Notes: a model not told the origin generated them from the sequence alone. 64,000 nucleotides of DNA from Bacteroides uniformis (GCF_025147485.1 NZ_CP102263.1:1997501-2061500); one strand, 5' to 3'. Shown: positions 1-8,543, counted from the first letter of the stretch. Made by a program: numbers and translations.

Positions 1-552
1 GCTTTCCAGTCCGTATATCTTTCCGGTGGCGAGCATAAACTGCCATAGTCCGCAGGCTCCCGCGCGGGATACGGCAGAAGGGTTGAGAGCGGATTCTATG
101 ATGGGCAGGTATTTCAGCTCGAGCGGCAGGCCGTAGGCATCCAGCGCTTCTTCGAAGATGGGCATATAGAAGTTGCAGGCGCTCAGCATGAAGGCAACCT
201 GGTTGCGCAGACGTCCGGCATACATGTCGATGAACTTGCGCACAATCTCGTTGTATGGCATTTCCATGACGGTCGGCATGCGCGACAACCGGTCTATGTA
301 TACAGAGTCACTGAACATCGGGTTTACGGTAGAGGTGCTGCAGTCTTTTCCCAAGTCTATGTAATTCTTGGCTTTCCAGTCATTGAGCAGGCTGTCCAGC
401 GGATAGGTCATGCTTTTGGGCAGCTCGATGGATTCCTGGCGTTCCGTGCCGTTTTCGCGGATAAGCACTTCCACGCTTTCTTGCGCATGCATGGCCGGAG
501 CGGTGAAGAGGGCGCAAAACAGAAGCGAGGAACCGAGAATAATTCTTTTCAT
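1..552 (-). CDS. mltD: Membrane-bound lytic murein transglycosylase D, N-terminal part (cut by window edge)
   Basis: The first 184 residues are present and the gene runs off the left end. A signal peptide (MKRIILGSSLLFCALFTAPA) is followed at about residues 140-175 by the SLT/goose-lysozyme-like signature, with ESALNP carrying the catalytic Glu, then AVSRAGACGLWQFM. MltD enzymes cleave the MurNAc-GlcNAc bond of peptidoglycan from the periplasmic side of the envelope. The C-terminal LysM repeats usual for the family would lie outside the window. It follows the DUF5683 gene in the same direction after 52 bases. The family call is firm; the rest of the protein cannot be seen. Confidence 0.9.
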   Translation of the reverse strand, partial: MKRIILGSSLLFCALFTAPAMHAQESVEVLIRENGTERQESIELPKSMTYPLDSLLNDWKAKNYIDLGKDCSTSTVNPMFSDSVYIDRLSRMPTVMEMPYNEIVRKFIDMYAGRLRNQVAFMLSACNFYMPIFEEALDAYGLPLELKYLPIIESALNPSAVSRAGACGLWQFMLATGKIYGLES

Positions 553-604
553 ATATATGGCCTTGTGTGTCATTAGGTAATAATTTATGCTTTAATTTTC
601 GTTT

Positions 605-1384
605 CTAGAATCGGAAACTGCATTGCACGCCGACGTTCTTATTAGAGGAACCAGTCATCTGGCTGTTGATTATGGCAGGTTCCACTTTCATGCTGAGGTC
701 GGGGGTGATGTCAAAGTTGGACAGCTCTGCGTCTACGTATGCGTCGACAACGGACAGCAGGTATACACCGATAAAGGCGAAGATGCTCAAGTCGCGGTAT
801 CGTCGGAAGGTATCCTTACGCTTCCGTAGTGTCTCCGTCAGCTGGCTTTCGGTATAGTTATAGTTGGGAGGCAGCAGGTCGGTAATGGTACTGGAGTTGA
901 AATTACCATTTACGGCATCCTTGTAGGCGGCCGAATAGTCCTTATACATCTTGCTGTTCCACGTAAGGGCATAGGCACAACCGGCAAATCCTCCATAGAA
1001 GATGGGCAGTTTCCAATACTTGCGGTTGTAAATTTGTCCACCGCCGGGAATGACGAGGGCAAGCCAGGTGGCTTTTGTGGGATTAGGTACCCACCTTTTG
1101 GGGTCGATGGCCTTTTGCAGACTGTCTGTAGGCACGGGCTGTTCCTTCAGGTCGGGGCTGGCAGTCATTTCCAGCATCTTCCGCTTGTTTTCGGCTGCAA
1201 GACTGTCGGCAACAGTGAGGCTGTCCCGGTTCACCACGGTGTTGAGTGTATCGGTCTGATGCCGCTGCGCACGCTTGGAAGCGGCACGTGGACGGTCCTG
1301 ACCATACATAGCAATCCCTGCCATCTGTAAAAAACAGAGCAGCAGGGCAATGGCTAACTGATATATTCTTCCTTTTTTCCTCAT
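605..1384 (-). CDS. DUF5683 domain-containing envelope protein
   Basis: 259 residues. A signal peptide (residues 1 to about 28, ending near AMYGQ) is followed by a charged low-complexity stretch and then the DUF5683 core from about residue 95 (WLALVIPGGGQIYNRKYWK), with hydrophobic segments near residues 130 and 200. The core glycine-rich GGGQIYN pattern is typical of this Bacteroidota family, whose function is unknown. The ATG directly abuts the parB stop codon, so translation is probably coupled to parB. It lies in the leftward parA-parB-DUF5683-mltD cluster. Envelope location is inferred from the signal peptide and hydrophobic stretches. Confidence 0.85.
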   Translation of the reverse strand: MRKKGRIYQLAIALLLCFLQMAGIAMYGQDRPRAASKRAQRHQTDTLNTVVNRDSLTVADSLAAENKRKMLEMTASPDLKEQPVPTDSLQKAIDPKRWVPNPTKATWLALVIPGGGQIYNRKYWKLPIFYGGFAGCAYALTWNSKMYKDYSAAYKDAVNGNFNSSTITDLLPPNYNYTESQLTETLRKRKDTFRRYRDLSIFAFIGVYLLSVVDAYVDAELSNFDITPDLSMKVEPAIINSQMTGSSNKNVGVQCSFRF

Positions 1385-2269
1385 TTATTTCTTCAGCGTA
1401 TCAAGAATGCCGATGATACGTTCCAATTCTTCTTCGTTATTGAACGGGATACTGATTTTACCTTTTCCTTTCTCCGAGCAGGTTAGCTGCACCTTGGTAC
1501 TGAAAAAGCCCGAGAGCTGTTGTTTCAGCATATTGAATTCTTCGGGCAGTTTGGCGCGCTTGGGGGCAATCTTACGACCACCGCTCTTCACGCTTTCGCC
1601 TTCACTCAGTGACTTTACGATTTCTTCCACTTTGCGTACGGAATACCCGTGCTCCAGGATTTCTTCGAAAATCTTCACTTGCAGTTTGGGATCGCCAAGC
1701 GTTACCAAAGCGCGGGCATGTCCCATGTCTATCTGCTTGTTCTGCAGTCCCATCTGGACGGGGGCGGGCAGTTTGAGCAGGCGCAGGTAGTTGGCAATGG
1801 TGGTACGCTTCTTACCTACGCGTTCGCTGAGGCGTTCCTGCGTCAGTCCGTATTGTTCCAACAGATGCTGGTAAGCGAGGGCTATTTCTACGGAGTTCAA
1901 GTCTTCGCGCTGTATGTTTTCGATGAGCGCCATTTCCATGACGTTCTCGTCATCTGCAGTGCGGATATAGGCAGGGATGCTTGTCAGTCCGGCAAGCTGC
2001 GAAGCACGGAAACGACGCTCGCCGGCGATAATCTGGTATTCGTCGTCGCTAAGCTTGCGCAGGGTGATGGGCTGTATGATGCCGATTTCGGAGATGGAAT
2101 CGGCTAACTCCTGCAACGCAACCGGATCGAATTCATGACGGGGCTGGTTGGGATTGACCGTAATCTTCGACAGCTCTATCTCATTGATAGAGGAGGAGCC
2201 TTCGGTCTTTACTTCATCCATGGAGAAGAGGGCGTCCAGCCCGCGTCCTAATGCATTTCTTTGTGCCAT
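1385..2269 (-). CDS. parB: ParB/Spo0J-family chromosome partitioning protein
   Basis: 294 residues, usual length. The N-terminal leader ALGRGLDALF is followed by the ParB/sulfiredoxin-like CTP-binding domain with box II motif GERRFRA at residues 83-89, a helix-turn-helix region at about residues 140-200, and a C-terminal dimerisation region. ParB binds parS sites, spreads as a CTP-dependent clamp and works with ParA to segregate the origin region. parA lies 107 bases upstream in the same direction, separated by a heptamer repeat array. No obvious parS palindrome was seen nearby. Confidence 0.95.
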   Translation of the reverse strand: MAQRNALGRGLDALFSMDEVKTEGSSSINEIELSKITVNPNQPRHEFDPVALQELADSISEIGIIQPITLRKLSDDEYQIIAGERRFRASQLAGLTSIPAYIRTADDENVMEMALIENIQREDLNSVEIALAYQHLLEQYGLTQERLSERVGKKRTTIANYLRLLKLPAPVQMGLQNKQIDMGHARALVTLGDPKLQVKIFEEILEHGYSVRKVEEIVKSLSEGESVKSGGRKIAPKRAKLPEEFNMLKQQLSGFFSTKVQLTCSEKGKGKISIPFNNEEELERIIGILDTLKK

Positions 2270-2280
2270 CTGTTTATTTA

Positions 2281-2380
2281 CTATTTGACGATTTACAATT
2301 TAACCATACGGGATGATTTGTTTGTGCATTGTAAATATGGTATTTATCACTAATCATTAATCACTAACCACTATAATCAC
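2281..2380. repeat. Heptamer repeat array in the parA-parB spacer
   Basis: On the + strand, five successive 7-8 nt words of the form TAATCAC occupy 2345-2380 (TTATCAC, TAATCAT, TAATCAC, TAACCAC, TATAATCAC). The sense strand (leftward) therefore reads GTGATTA-type words carrying TGA and TAG triplets; the parA stop codon TGA (2377-2379) is the first of them. A second word family, GATTTACAATTT, lies at 2288-2300 and an inverted piece, ATTGTAAATA, at 2331-2340. The arrangement matches other intra-operonic arrays in this window. Confidence 0.75.
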
Positions 2381-3147
2381 TTCTTTTCGTTTCTGCTTAT
2401 CAATTCCTTGGCAAGTGCCATGTGGTTTTTGGCTCCGGTTGAGTCTGCGTCATAGAGAATGGTGGGCAGGCCGTAGCTGGGAGCTTCGCTCAGTTTCACA
2501 TTGCGCTGGATGACGGTGTTGAATACCAATTCCTGGAAGTGGCGTTTCACTTCATCGTAAATCTGGTTGGCCTGGCGCAGACGCGAGTCGTACATCGTCA
2601 GCAGGAAGCCTTCGATTTCGAGGGCAGGGTTCAGCTTGGACTTGATGATTTTAATGGTATTCAGCAATTTGCTGATGCCTTCCAGTGCAAAATATTCCGC
2701 TTGTACGGGGATGATTACCGAATCGGCGGCAGTCAGTGCGTTGACCGTAATCAGACCCAAAGACGGGGAACAGTCTATCAAGATATAATCAAACTCATTC
2801 TTCAGCGGAGCGAGTACTTCTTTCAGTATCTTTTCGCGGTTTTTCAGATTGAGCATCTCTATTTCGGCACCTACCAGATTGATGTGGGAGGAGATTACCT
2901 TCAGTGTGTCTATCTCCGTGTCATGAAGGGCCTCGCGTACGTCTACACGGTCAATAATGCACTCGTAGATGGTACATTCCGACTGCTTGATGTCCACACC
3001 CAATCCTGAGGAGGCATTGGCCTGCGGGTCGGCATCTACAACGAGCACTTTCTTTTCAAGCGTGGCGAGTGAGGCTGCGAGGTTGATTGTCGTCGTAGTC
3101 TTGCCTACACCACCCTTTTGGTTAGCCATAGCAATTATTTTTCCCAT
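2377..3147 (-). CDS. parA: ParA/Soj-family ATPase
   Basis: 256 residues. The deviant Walker A motif KGGVGKTT is at residues 11-18, followed by VVDADPQANAS (A-prime) and IDCSPSLG (Walker B). ParA ATPases bind DNA non-specifically in the ATP state and drive ParB-parS partitioning; the chromosomal type also influences replication initiation. It is first in the leftward cluster parA-parB-DUF5683-mltD. A perfect -7 box lies about 180 bases upstream (CAAATATA on the + strand at 3325-3332). The stop codon lies inside a heptamer repeat array. Confidence 0.95.
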   Translation of the reverse strand: MGKIIAMANQKGGVGKTTTTINLAASLATLEKKVLVVDADPQANASSGLGVDIKQSECTIYECIIDRVDVREALHDTEIDTLKVISSHINLVGAEIEMLNLKNREKILKEVLAPLKNEFDYILIDCSPSLGLITVNALTAADSVIIPVQAEYFALEGISKLLNTIKIIKSKLNPALEIEGFLLTMYDSRLRQANQIYDEVKRHFQELVFNTVIQRNVKLSEAPSYGLPTILYDADSTGAKNHMALAKELISRNEKK

Positions 3148-3324
3148 AATCTCAATATTTATTGGCAGCGAAATAAGTGATAATTCCGGATAGCGCCTAC
3201 AAATTTGGAGAAAGATTGCAAAAACGGTTGATAAGTCGGCTGTTTTGTTAATAACTCACAGACGTTTACCGCTGTTTTTCTTCTTGTAAATTGCGCGTAA
3301 AGCGTTCTTTCTCTGTTTAGTGGG

Positions 3325-3332
3325 CAAATATA
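3325..3332 (-). promoter_or_regulatory. Predicted Bacteroides -7 box upstream of parA
   Basis: The minus strand reads TATATTTG, a perfect match to TAnnTTTG. Transcription would start near 3318, leaving a leader of about 170 bases before parA. No clear TTTG -33 box is seen at the usual spacing, so this is a tentative call. Confidence 0.4.
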
Positions 3333-3431
3333 CGTATTTATCTTGAAATGAAGCTGATTTTTTGTCTCGCTTGCAGAAGATTAAGATTTGTAAACCAATG
3401 GAAGACATTGGCTTGGACTATTCTCTCTACT

Positions 3432-3501
3432 TGCATGAGATGTACATCTCGTGTTGTTTGAAACGTGCATCTCATGTTGCTCGAGATGTACATCTCATGC
3501 A
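3432..3501. repeat. Nested palindromic repeat cluster (GAGATGTACATCTC)
   Basis: Two 20-bp arms, 3432-3451 and 3482-3501, are perfect inverted copies of each other. Each contains the perfect 14-bp palindrome GAGATGTACATCTC (3437-3450 and 3483-3496). The 30-bp loop holds a third, partial copy (GTGCATCTCATG, about 3465-3476). It lies in the spacer 3148-3568 between the parA promoter and the 3-prime end of the DUF456 gene, where I see no gene. It may act as a terminator or protein site; one of four inter-operon palindromic clusters in the window. Confidence 0.8.
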
Positions 3502-3568
3502 GATGGACTACCGTGTGGAAGATGGTCGGGGGATAAGTTGTTCCCGGGCGGAAGGAAAGGGGCTGGTG

Positions 3569-4042
3569 TCAGACCAAGGCTTTGACGAACTCCCAGCAGA
3601 AGTACGCACACATCACACATTTCACTACTGTGCCCAGCAAGAATCCAAGCAGCGAGCCCAGCCCCGATTTCAAGGCCTGGTCTGTCTTGCTGCCTCCCAT
3701 CAGTTCGCCGGCAAAGGCTCCGAGAAAGGGGCCGAGGATGATGCCCCAAGGCATGAAGAACAACCCTACGATGGTGCCTATGAGGCAGCCGCGCGTTCCC
3801 CACCGACTGCCTCCGCTGTATTTGCTGCCCAGCATCGGGACGAAATAATCCAGTATCTGTACAAGGACGACTGCTGCCAGCCATAAAAGTAACTGCGTGG
3901 TGGAAAACTGCGCCTTGTCCGTGAAATGTAGAAGCAACAAGCCTGCATAGGCTACGGGCGGTCCCGGAATCATAGGCAGGATGCAACCTGCCAATCCGAC
4001 AATCAGGCAGAGGATGCCCAAGATGATGAGAAGAATGTCCAT
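3569..4042 (-). CDS. DUF456 domain-containing membrane protein
   Basis: 157 residues, nearly all hydrophobic with about four to five predicted membrane segments. The sequence GLAGCILPMIPGPPVAYAGLLLLH and the glycine-rich LGPFLGAFAGELMGG are typical of DUF456, a small integral inner-membrane family of unknown function. It starts 45 bases after the lipoprotein gene at 4088-5524 in the same direction and is probably cotranscribed with it. No role can be assigned. Family recognition is from the conserved Gly/Pro pattern; confident as a real gene, unsure of function. Confidence 0.85.
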   Translation of the reverse strand: MDILLIILGILCLIVGLAGCILPMIPGPPVAYAGLLLLHFTDKAQFSTTQLLLWLAAVVLVQILDYFVPMLGSKYSGGSRWGTRGCLIGTIVGLFFMPWGIILGPFLGAFAGELMGGSKTDQALKSGLGSLLGFLLGTVVKCVMCAYFCWEFVKALV

Positions 4043-4087
4043 AGGTGTATCGTTTCTGTTGGTGAAGATGACAGCGGTTGTTCCCTG

Positions 4088-5524
4088 CTACTCGAATCGG
4101 TTGTATATGACAATGGGGCGGGAGCGGCGTGTGCTCATCGGCGGGAACCATATATCGTCGGCTGTGAGGCCGCATTGCTTGATGGCTTCGGCGCAGTATT
4201 CCAGTCGTCCGAAGTCGGCATCGACATTGTTTGTACCGAATGTGAATTTGATTCCACGTGCTTTGGCGCGACGGATAATCTCGAAACTGGGAATCCGGTA
4301 GCGTGCATTGATTTCCAGAGCGATTCCATGTTGTTGCAATACATCCAATACGCGTTCAATGCGTCCGTCCGTCCAGTACTTGTCGTAATCATGCGCCATA
4401 GTATCGGGCAAGAAGGTAGGGTTGGCATAAATGTCGGCAGGCTCGTTGGTCAGAATCAGGACTGTTTGGTCGACAAGGTGGTCCATATACTGTTCAAGCG
4501 TAATGTCATCAAAGAGTGCTTCTTCGGCCCGGTAGATGCGCGAGTTACGTCCCTTGTGGTCTATGATGGTCATGGCGTCGGTAAACAGGTAATCGAAAAT
4601 CCCCAAGGCTTCCTGCGAGAAAGTTGCCGTCCATTTGCGTCCCTCACCTTGTACACCGCACAGGAATGGCATCCCTTTTACTTCATTAAAATAGTCGTAC
4701 ACTTCTTTGTCATCGGCCAGCATACGTCCTACGCCTCCTTCTCCGGCATTGGGGGCGACACCATAGTTGATACCGTAATTCATGGACATGGCGTGTGCCA
4801 TTTCCTTCGTCAGCCCTCCTTTCAAGTGAACGTGATAGTCTATAACTGGGAAATCGTGCTGCTGTAGCCTGATTATCTCATCCGTGCGCTCGTCTACCGG
4901 AGCAAGCGTGTCGGCTTCGTTGCGTGCTTCCTTGGCAAGCCGTTCGATGGCGAGATTCCGGAATGACACTTCGCCGTGTATGCCTTGCAGGGCAATGGAA
5001 CCTTGACTCAGCAGTTGCCGGGCGTGCTCCTCTGTGCGATATGGGTGTCCGGGTTCGGTATAGCAAACAACTTCGGTTCCGTTAATGCAGACAATGATGT
5101 TTTGTCCGCGTACGGTTATCTCGAAGTCAAACCATTCTCCATCTTTTGCGAGTGAGCGATAGAGGTTGCGCACCGAGGCGAGTGAGCCGCTCTTGCGTGT
5201 GCCGTCGATGTCTCCGTTACGGAATATCACTTCATAACCGGACTCGCCGTCCGTATGAAAGAGGAGGCCTGCTTCGGAGCCGGGTTGTGTGAGGGCTTCT
5301 CCGGTGAGCCGGAAATTTTGGTATTCTTTGTCGTTGAAGAGCTTCCGGCCTTCTGCAATGACCGGGTCTGCCGTGTGAAGCGTAGATGTCCCGTCATTCC
5401 ATTGGTCAAGTGGCTCGGGAGAACTGCTCCTGCCACAGCTTGTCAGGGTTGTTAGAAACAGAATAATTGCGGCAGCTGCCGTCTCGATGCGTGCAGCAAT
5501 GGTAGAATGGCAAAAAGTGTTCAT
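4088..5524 (-). CDS. Lipoprotein with lectin-like (DUF1080-type) domain and PHP-type phosphoesterase-like domain
   Basis: 478 residues. A lipoprotein signal peptide ends at LTSC (Cys about 30). Residues 30-195 look like the DUF1080/laminin-G-type concanavalin fold (FRLTGEALTQPGSEAGLLFHT; FRNLAIERL). From about residue 225 a PHP-like domain begins with YHVHLKGG, a metal-binding HxH motif, and ends with ALEINARYRIPSFEIIRRAKARG and FGTNNVD. PHP proteins are metal-dependent phosphoesterases or hydrolases; the lectin-like part often sits on 3-keto-disaccharide hydrolases. An envelope-anchored sugar-related hydrolase is a guess. A minus-strand -7 box (5571-5578) lies upstream. Confidence 0.75.
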   Translation of the reverse strand: MNTFCHSTIAARIETAAAAIILFLTTLTSCGRSSSPEPLDQWNDGTSTLHTADPVIAEGRKLFNDKEYQNFRLTGEALTQPGSEAGLLFHTDGESGYEVIFRNGDIDGTRKSGSLASVRNLYRSLAKDGEWFDFEITVRGQNIIVCINGTEVVCYTEPGHPYRTEEHARQLLSQGSIALQGIHGEVSFRNLAIERLAKEARNEADTLAPVDERTDEIIRLQQHDFPVIDYHVHLKGGLTKEMAHAMSMNYGINYGVAPNAGEGGVGRMLADDKEVYDYFNEVKGMPFLCGVQGEGRKWTATFSQEALGIFDYLFTDAMTIIDHKGRNSRIYRAEEALFDDITLEQYMDHLVDQTVLILTNEPADIYANPTFLPDTMAHDYDKYWTDGRIERVLDVLQQHGIALEINARYRIPSFEIIRRAKARGIKFTFGTNNVDADFGRLEYCAEAIKQCGLTADDIWFPPMSTRRSRPIVIYNRFE

Positions 5525-5570
5525 TATAGCATGGATTTTATGAATGATTATATTCCAACTATTGTCGGTA

Positions 5571-5578
5571 CAAAGTTA
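5571..5578 (-). promoter_or_regulatory. Predicted -7 box for the 4088-5524 lipoprotein operon
   Basis: The minus strand reads TAACTTTG, matching TAnnTTTG, about 47 bases upstream of the start codon. The spacer to surE (5525-5681) is divergent and holds boxes on both strands. Confidence 0.45.
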
Positions 5579-5651
5579 GCCTTTTCTGAAAATATCTTTG
5601 AATACAAAAGAATTATTATCTTTGTAGTATTCTGTTTAAAGCCTTTTTAGC

Positions 5652-5659
5652 TACTTTTG
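5652..5659 (+). promoter_or_regulatory. Predicted -7 box for surE
   Basis: TACTTTTG fits TAnnTTTG 22 bases before the surE ATG. Two further perfect matches (TATCTTTG at 5593-5600 and 5617-5624) lie upstream, so the true start site is uncertain. No convincing -33 TTTG at standard spacing. Confidence 0.4.
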
Positions 5660-5681
5660 CACGATAATAAAAAAGAAAGTT

Positions 5682-6446
5682 ATGGAAAATCAGAGACCTT
5701 TGATATTGATTTCCAATGATGACGGCATCATTGCGAAAGGTATTAGCGAGTTAATCAAATTCCTCCGTCCGCTGGGCGAGATTGTGGTAATGGCGCCGGA
5801 TGCACCCCGCTCTGGAAGTGCGTGTGCGCTGACTGTAACGGAACCTATCCACTACCAGTTGGTCCGTAAGGATGTTGGGCTGACGGTATACAAGTGTTCC
5901 GGTACGCCGACCGATTGTGTGAAGCTGGCTTTTCATACGGTGCTCGACCGCAAGCCCGACTTGGTGGTAGGCGGCATCAACCACGGCGACAATTCTTCTG
6001 TAAACCTGCATTATTCCGGTACGATGGGCGTTGTGATAGAGGGATGCCTGAAAGGAGTGCCTTCCATCGGATTCTCCCTTTGCAACCATGAGCCGAACGC
6101 TGATTTTGAACCTGCAGGTCCTTACATCCGCGAGATAGCCCGGCTGGTATTGGAGAAAGGACTCCCTCCGTTGACATGCCTCAATGTCAACTTCCCCGAT
6201 ACCAAAGAATTGAAGGGTGTGAAGATTTGCGAACAAACCAAGGGGCAATGGACCAATGAATGGGAAAACTTTGCCCATAGAGGAGATGCCCATTACTACT
6301 GGCTGACCGGCGAGTTTGAGAACAACGATGCCGAAAATGAGAAGAATGACCATTGGGCGCTTGATAACGGTTATGTGGCAATCACCCCGACCACGGTGGA
6401 TGCAACGGCATACGGCTTGATTGATGAACTGAAAGCATGGTTCTGA
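5682..6446 (+). CDS. surE: 5'/3'-nucleotidase SurE
   Basis: 254 residues, usual length. The metal-binding NDDG motif is at residues 12-15 (ILISNDDGI), followed by RSGSACALT and [10 protein letters not shown], which supply the remaining Ser and Asn ligands, and [12 protein letters not shown]. SurE is a cytoplasmic survival-protein phosphatase that removes phosphate from nucleoside 5'- and 3'-monophosphates. It is first in a rightward pair with lpxB, 24 bases apart, the spacer consisting of three heptamers. Assignment is firm. Confidence 0.95.
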   Translation: MENQRPLILISNDDGIIAKGISELIKFLRPLGEIVVMAPDAPRSGSACALTVTEPIHYQLVRKDVGLTVYKCSGTPTDCVKLAFHTVLDRKPDLVVGGINHGDNSSVNLHYSGTMGVVIEGCLKGVPSIGFSLCNHEPNADFEPAGPYIREIARLVLEKGLPPLTCLNVNFPDTKELKGVKICEQTKGQWTNEWENFAHRGDAHYYWLTGEFENNDAENEKNDHWALDNGYVAITPTTVDATAYGLIDELKAWF

Positions 6447-6449
6447 ATT

Positions 6450-6470
6450 AATTGACAATTATCAATTGAT
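6450..6470. repeat. Three-copy heptamer array between surE and lpxB
   Basis: AATTGAC, AATTATC and AATTGAT follow one another exactly, ending at the base before the lpxB ATG. The words carry TGA in the sense direction, and the outer two are partly inverted relative to the middle (TTGA and TCAA). Same period as the other intra-operonic arrays. Confidence 0.7.
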
Positions 6471-7616
6471 ATGAAGTATTACTTGATTGTCGGTGAAGCT
6501 TCCGGCGACCTGCATGCCTCCCATCTGATGGCTGCATTGAAGGAGGAGGACTCGCAAGCGGAGTTCCGTTTCTTCGGAGGCGACCTCATGGCTGCAGTGG
6601 GCGGTGTGATGGTGAAGCATTACAAAGAGTTGGCGTATATGGGGTTCATTCCCGTATTGCTGCATCTGCGCACCATCTTTGCCAATATGAAGCGCTGCAA
6701 GGAGGATATTGTTGCGTGGCAGCCGGATGTGCTGATTTTGGTGGACTATCCGGGCTTTAATCTGGATATAGCCAAGTTTGTCCATGCCAACACAAGGATT
6801 CCTGTCTTTTATTATATTTCTCCCAAGATTTGGGCATGGAAGGAATACCGCATCAAGAATATTAAACGGGATGTGGATGAGCTGTTCTCCATCCTACCGT
6901 TCGAGGTGGAATTTTTTGAAGGGAAGCACGGGTATCCGATACATTATGTCGGCAATCCGACAGTGGATGAAGTGACGGCTTTTCTTGCTTCCAGCTCAGA
7001 GACATTCGACGACTTTGTCCGGGCAAACGGACTTTCGGCCAAACCCGTTATTGCTCTGCTGGCTGGTAGCCGCAAGCAGGAAATCAAGGACAATCTGCCC
7101 GACATGCTTCGTGCGGCAGCTTCTTTTCCCGATTATCAACTGGTGCTGGCCGGTGCTCCGGGTATTTCCCCCGAGTATTACAAACGTTATGTGGGTGGGG
7201 TGGACGTGAAGATTATCTTCAACAAGACATTCCCTTTGTTGAGGCAGGCAGAGGCTGCACTGGTCACTTCGGGGACGGCAACGCTGGAAACAGCTCTGTT
7301 TCGTGTGCCGCAAGCGGTATGTTACCATACTCCGATAGGGAAGGTTATCGCTTTCCTGAAACGGCATATACTGAAAGTGAAGTACATTTCCCTGGTCAAT
7401 CTCATAGCCAACCGGGAGGTGGTGAAAGAGCTGGTTGCAGATACCATGACGGTAGAGCAGGTACGCTCGGAGCTGAACCGCATTTTGTACGATAAGGAAT
7501 ACCGCCGTCAGATGCTCGAGGGATATGAGTATATGGCATCCTGTCTGGGAGAGGCAGGGGCACCCAAACATGCTGCCCGCGAGATGGTGGCATTACTGAG
7601 GAGGAGGGAAGAATAA
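6471..7616 (+). CDS. lpxB: Lipid-A-disaccharide synthase
   Basis: 381 residues, glycosyltransferase family 19. The N-terminus YYLIVGEASGDLHASHL and the central PVFYYISPKIWAWKEYRIK and HYVGNPTVDEV are characteristic; LLAGSRKQEIKDNLP and TSGTATLETALF mark the nucleotide-sugar-binding half. LpxB joins UDP-2,3-diacylglucosamine and lipid X to form the tetra-acyl disaccharide of lipid A at the inner face of the cytoplasmic membrane. It sits directly after surE and is followed by a terminator hairpin. Confidence 0.95.
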   Translation: MKYYLIVGEASGDLHASHLMAALKEEDSQAEFRFFGGDLMAAVGGVMVKHYKELAYMGFIPVLLHLRTIFANMKRCKEDIVAWQPDVLILVDYPGFNLDIAKFVHANTRIPVFYYISPKIWAWKEYRIKNIKRDVDELFSILPFEVEFFEGKHGYPIHYVGNPTVDEVTAFLASSSETFDDFVRANGLSAKPVIALLAGSRKQEIKDNLPDMLRAAASFPDYQLVLAGAPGISPEYYKRYVGGVDVKIIFNKTFPLLRQAEAALVTSGTATLETALFRVPQAVCYHTPIGKVIAFLKRHILKVKYISLVNLIANREVVKELVADTMTVEQVRSELNRILYDKEYRRQMLEGYEYMASCLGEAGAPKHAAREMVALLRRREE

Positions 7617-7645
7617 TCGAAAAATTAAGAATTTGTTAAAATGGG

Positions 7646-7680
7646 AAAAGCCGGTGCAGTAAATGCCCGGCTTTTGTATT
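7646..7680 (+). terminator. Intrinsic terminator after lpxB
   Basis: AAAAGCCGG (7646-7654) pairs with CCGGCTTTT (7667-7675) around a 12-base loop, with the T-run forming part of the arm. It ends the surE-lpxB unit. Confidence 0.75.
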
Positions 7681-7696
7681 TTCTATACAGAAACAA

Positions 7697-8464
7697 ATGA
7701 AAAGGACTTTGATTATGAAAAAGCTACATTGGTTATTTATGGCAATATGTTTGGCAGTGATGCCCGCTTTGCAATCATGTGATGATAACGACGGATATTC
7801 TTTGGGTGATTTTACCCCGCCTTTGTGGGCCACTGTGCGTGTTACGGGAAATGCCTTTTATTTAAACTGCGATGTTTGGGGGACGCTCTGGCCGGTGAAT
7901 ACGGACATAGGGTGGTATGATGCCGTGGATGGGCAGCGTGTGATTACCGTGTTCAATCCTTTGTGGGACGACTATGCAGGATATGATCATGCTGTGAAGC
8001 TGCTGCGTCTGCAGAACGTTTTGACGAAAGAGGTGGAGACGCTGACTCCCGAAACCGAAGAGGAATTCGGTAATGACCCCGTGCGTATATATAAAGGTGA
8101 TATTACCATCAGTGGTGGCTATATGAACATTTTTTTCATGCAGAACCTGCCATCTTCGACTGATAATAAACACCGTATCAGCCTGGTGCGTCCGCAAGAA
8201 GATGATACTTTGTATGGCGAAGATGGATACGTCCATTTGGAACTCCGCTATAACGACTATGATGACCTGACGGGACGTCGTAGTCCTGGTGCTGTCTCCT
8301 ATAACTTGAACAGTCTGGACATCCCCTCTGAAACCAAAGGCATCAAGTTGAAACTCAATTCAGAAGAGAATGGAGAGGTGGAAGTAACCTTTGATTTGAA
8401 AACTGTGGGGAGTAATGAAAAGCTGACTACTAATGTGGATTTGTCCAATATGCAGTTGAAGTAA
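7697..8464 (+). CDS. NigD-like lipoprotein
   Basis: 255 residues (or 249 from the ATG at 7715, where the lipoprotein signal MKKLHWLFMAICLAVMPALQSC reads more naturally). The lipobox LQSC places the anchor Cys near residue 28. The rest matches the Bacteroidota NigD-like family: a short acidic DDNDGYSLGDF linker, then a beta-rich domain containing FYLNCDVWGTLWP and YMNIFFMQNLP and a C-terminal strand ending VEVTFDLKT. NigD proteins are encoded near bacteriocin genes in some strains, but function here is unknown. It stands between two terminators, so is its own unit. Confidence 0.8.
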   Translation: MKRTLIMKKLHWLFMAICLAVMPALQSCDDNDGYSLGDFTPPLWATVRVTGNAFYLNCDVWGTLWPVNTDIGWYDAVDGQRVITVFNPLWDDYAGYDHAVKLLRLQNVLTKEVETLTPETEEEFGNDPVRIYKGDITISGGYMNIFFMQNLPSSTDNKHRISLVRPQEDDTLYGEDGYVHLELRYNDYDDLTGRRSPGAVSYNLNSLDIPSETKGIKLKLNSEENGEVEVTFDLKTVGSNEKLTTNVDLSNMQLK

Positions 8465-8492
8465 GAAAGAGTTTGCGAGAGTATATAGTTAG

Positions 8493-8543
8493 AAAGAGCA
8501 CCCGTGATTTTGATGTCATTCATCTTGCCCGGGTGCTCTTTTT
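8493..8543. terminator. Bidirectional terminator between the NigD-like gene and cdsA
   Basis: AAAGAGCACCCG (8493-8504) pairs perfectly with CGGGTGCTCTTT (8530-8541) around a 25-base loop. There is a T-run on the right and an A-run on the left, so it can serve both converging genes. Confidence 0.85.

Noticed and set aside
1385..3568. A parS site near parA/parB
   Set aside because: No palindrome resembling TGTTTCACGTGAAACA was found; the GAGATGTACATCTC palindromes are unlike parS.
3362..3886. A 174-codon open frame on the + strand over the palindrome cluster and the DUF456 gene
   Set aside because: It is antisense to the well-supported DUF456 gene, has no family features, and its first part is repeat sequence.
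3495..4175. A 226-codon open frame on the - strand overlapping DUF456
   Set aside because: His/Arg-rich, out-of-frame product typical of a shadow; DUF456 in the alternate frame has coherent membrane helices.
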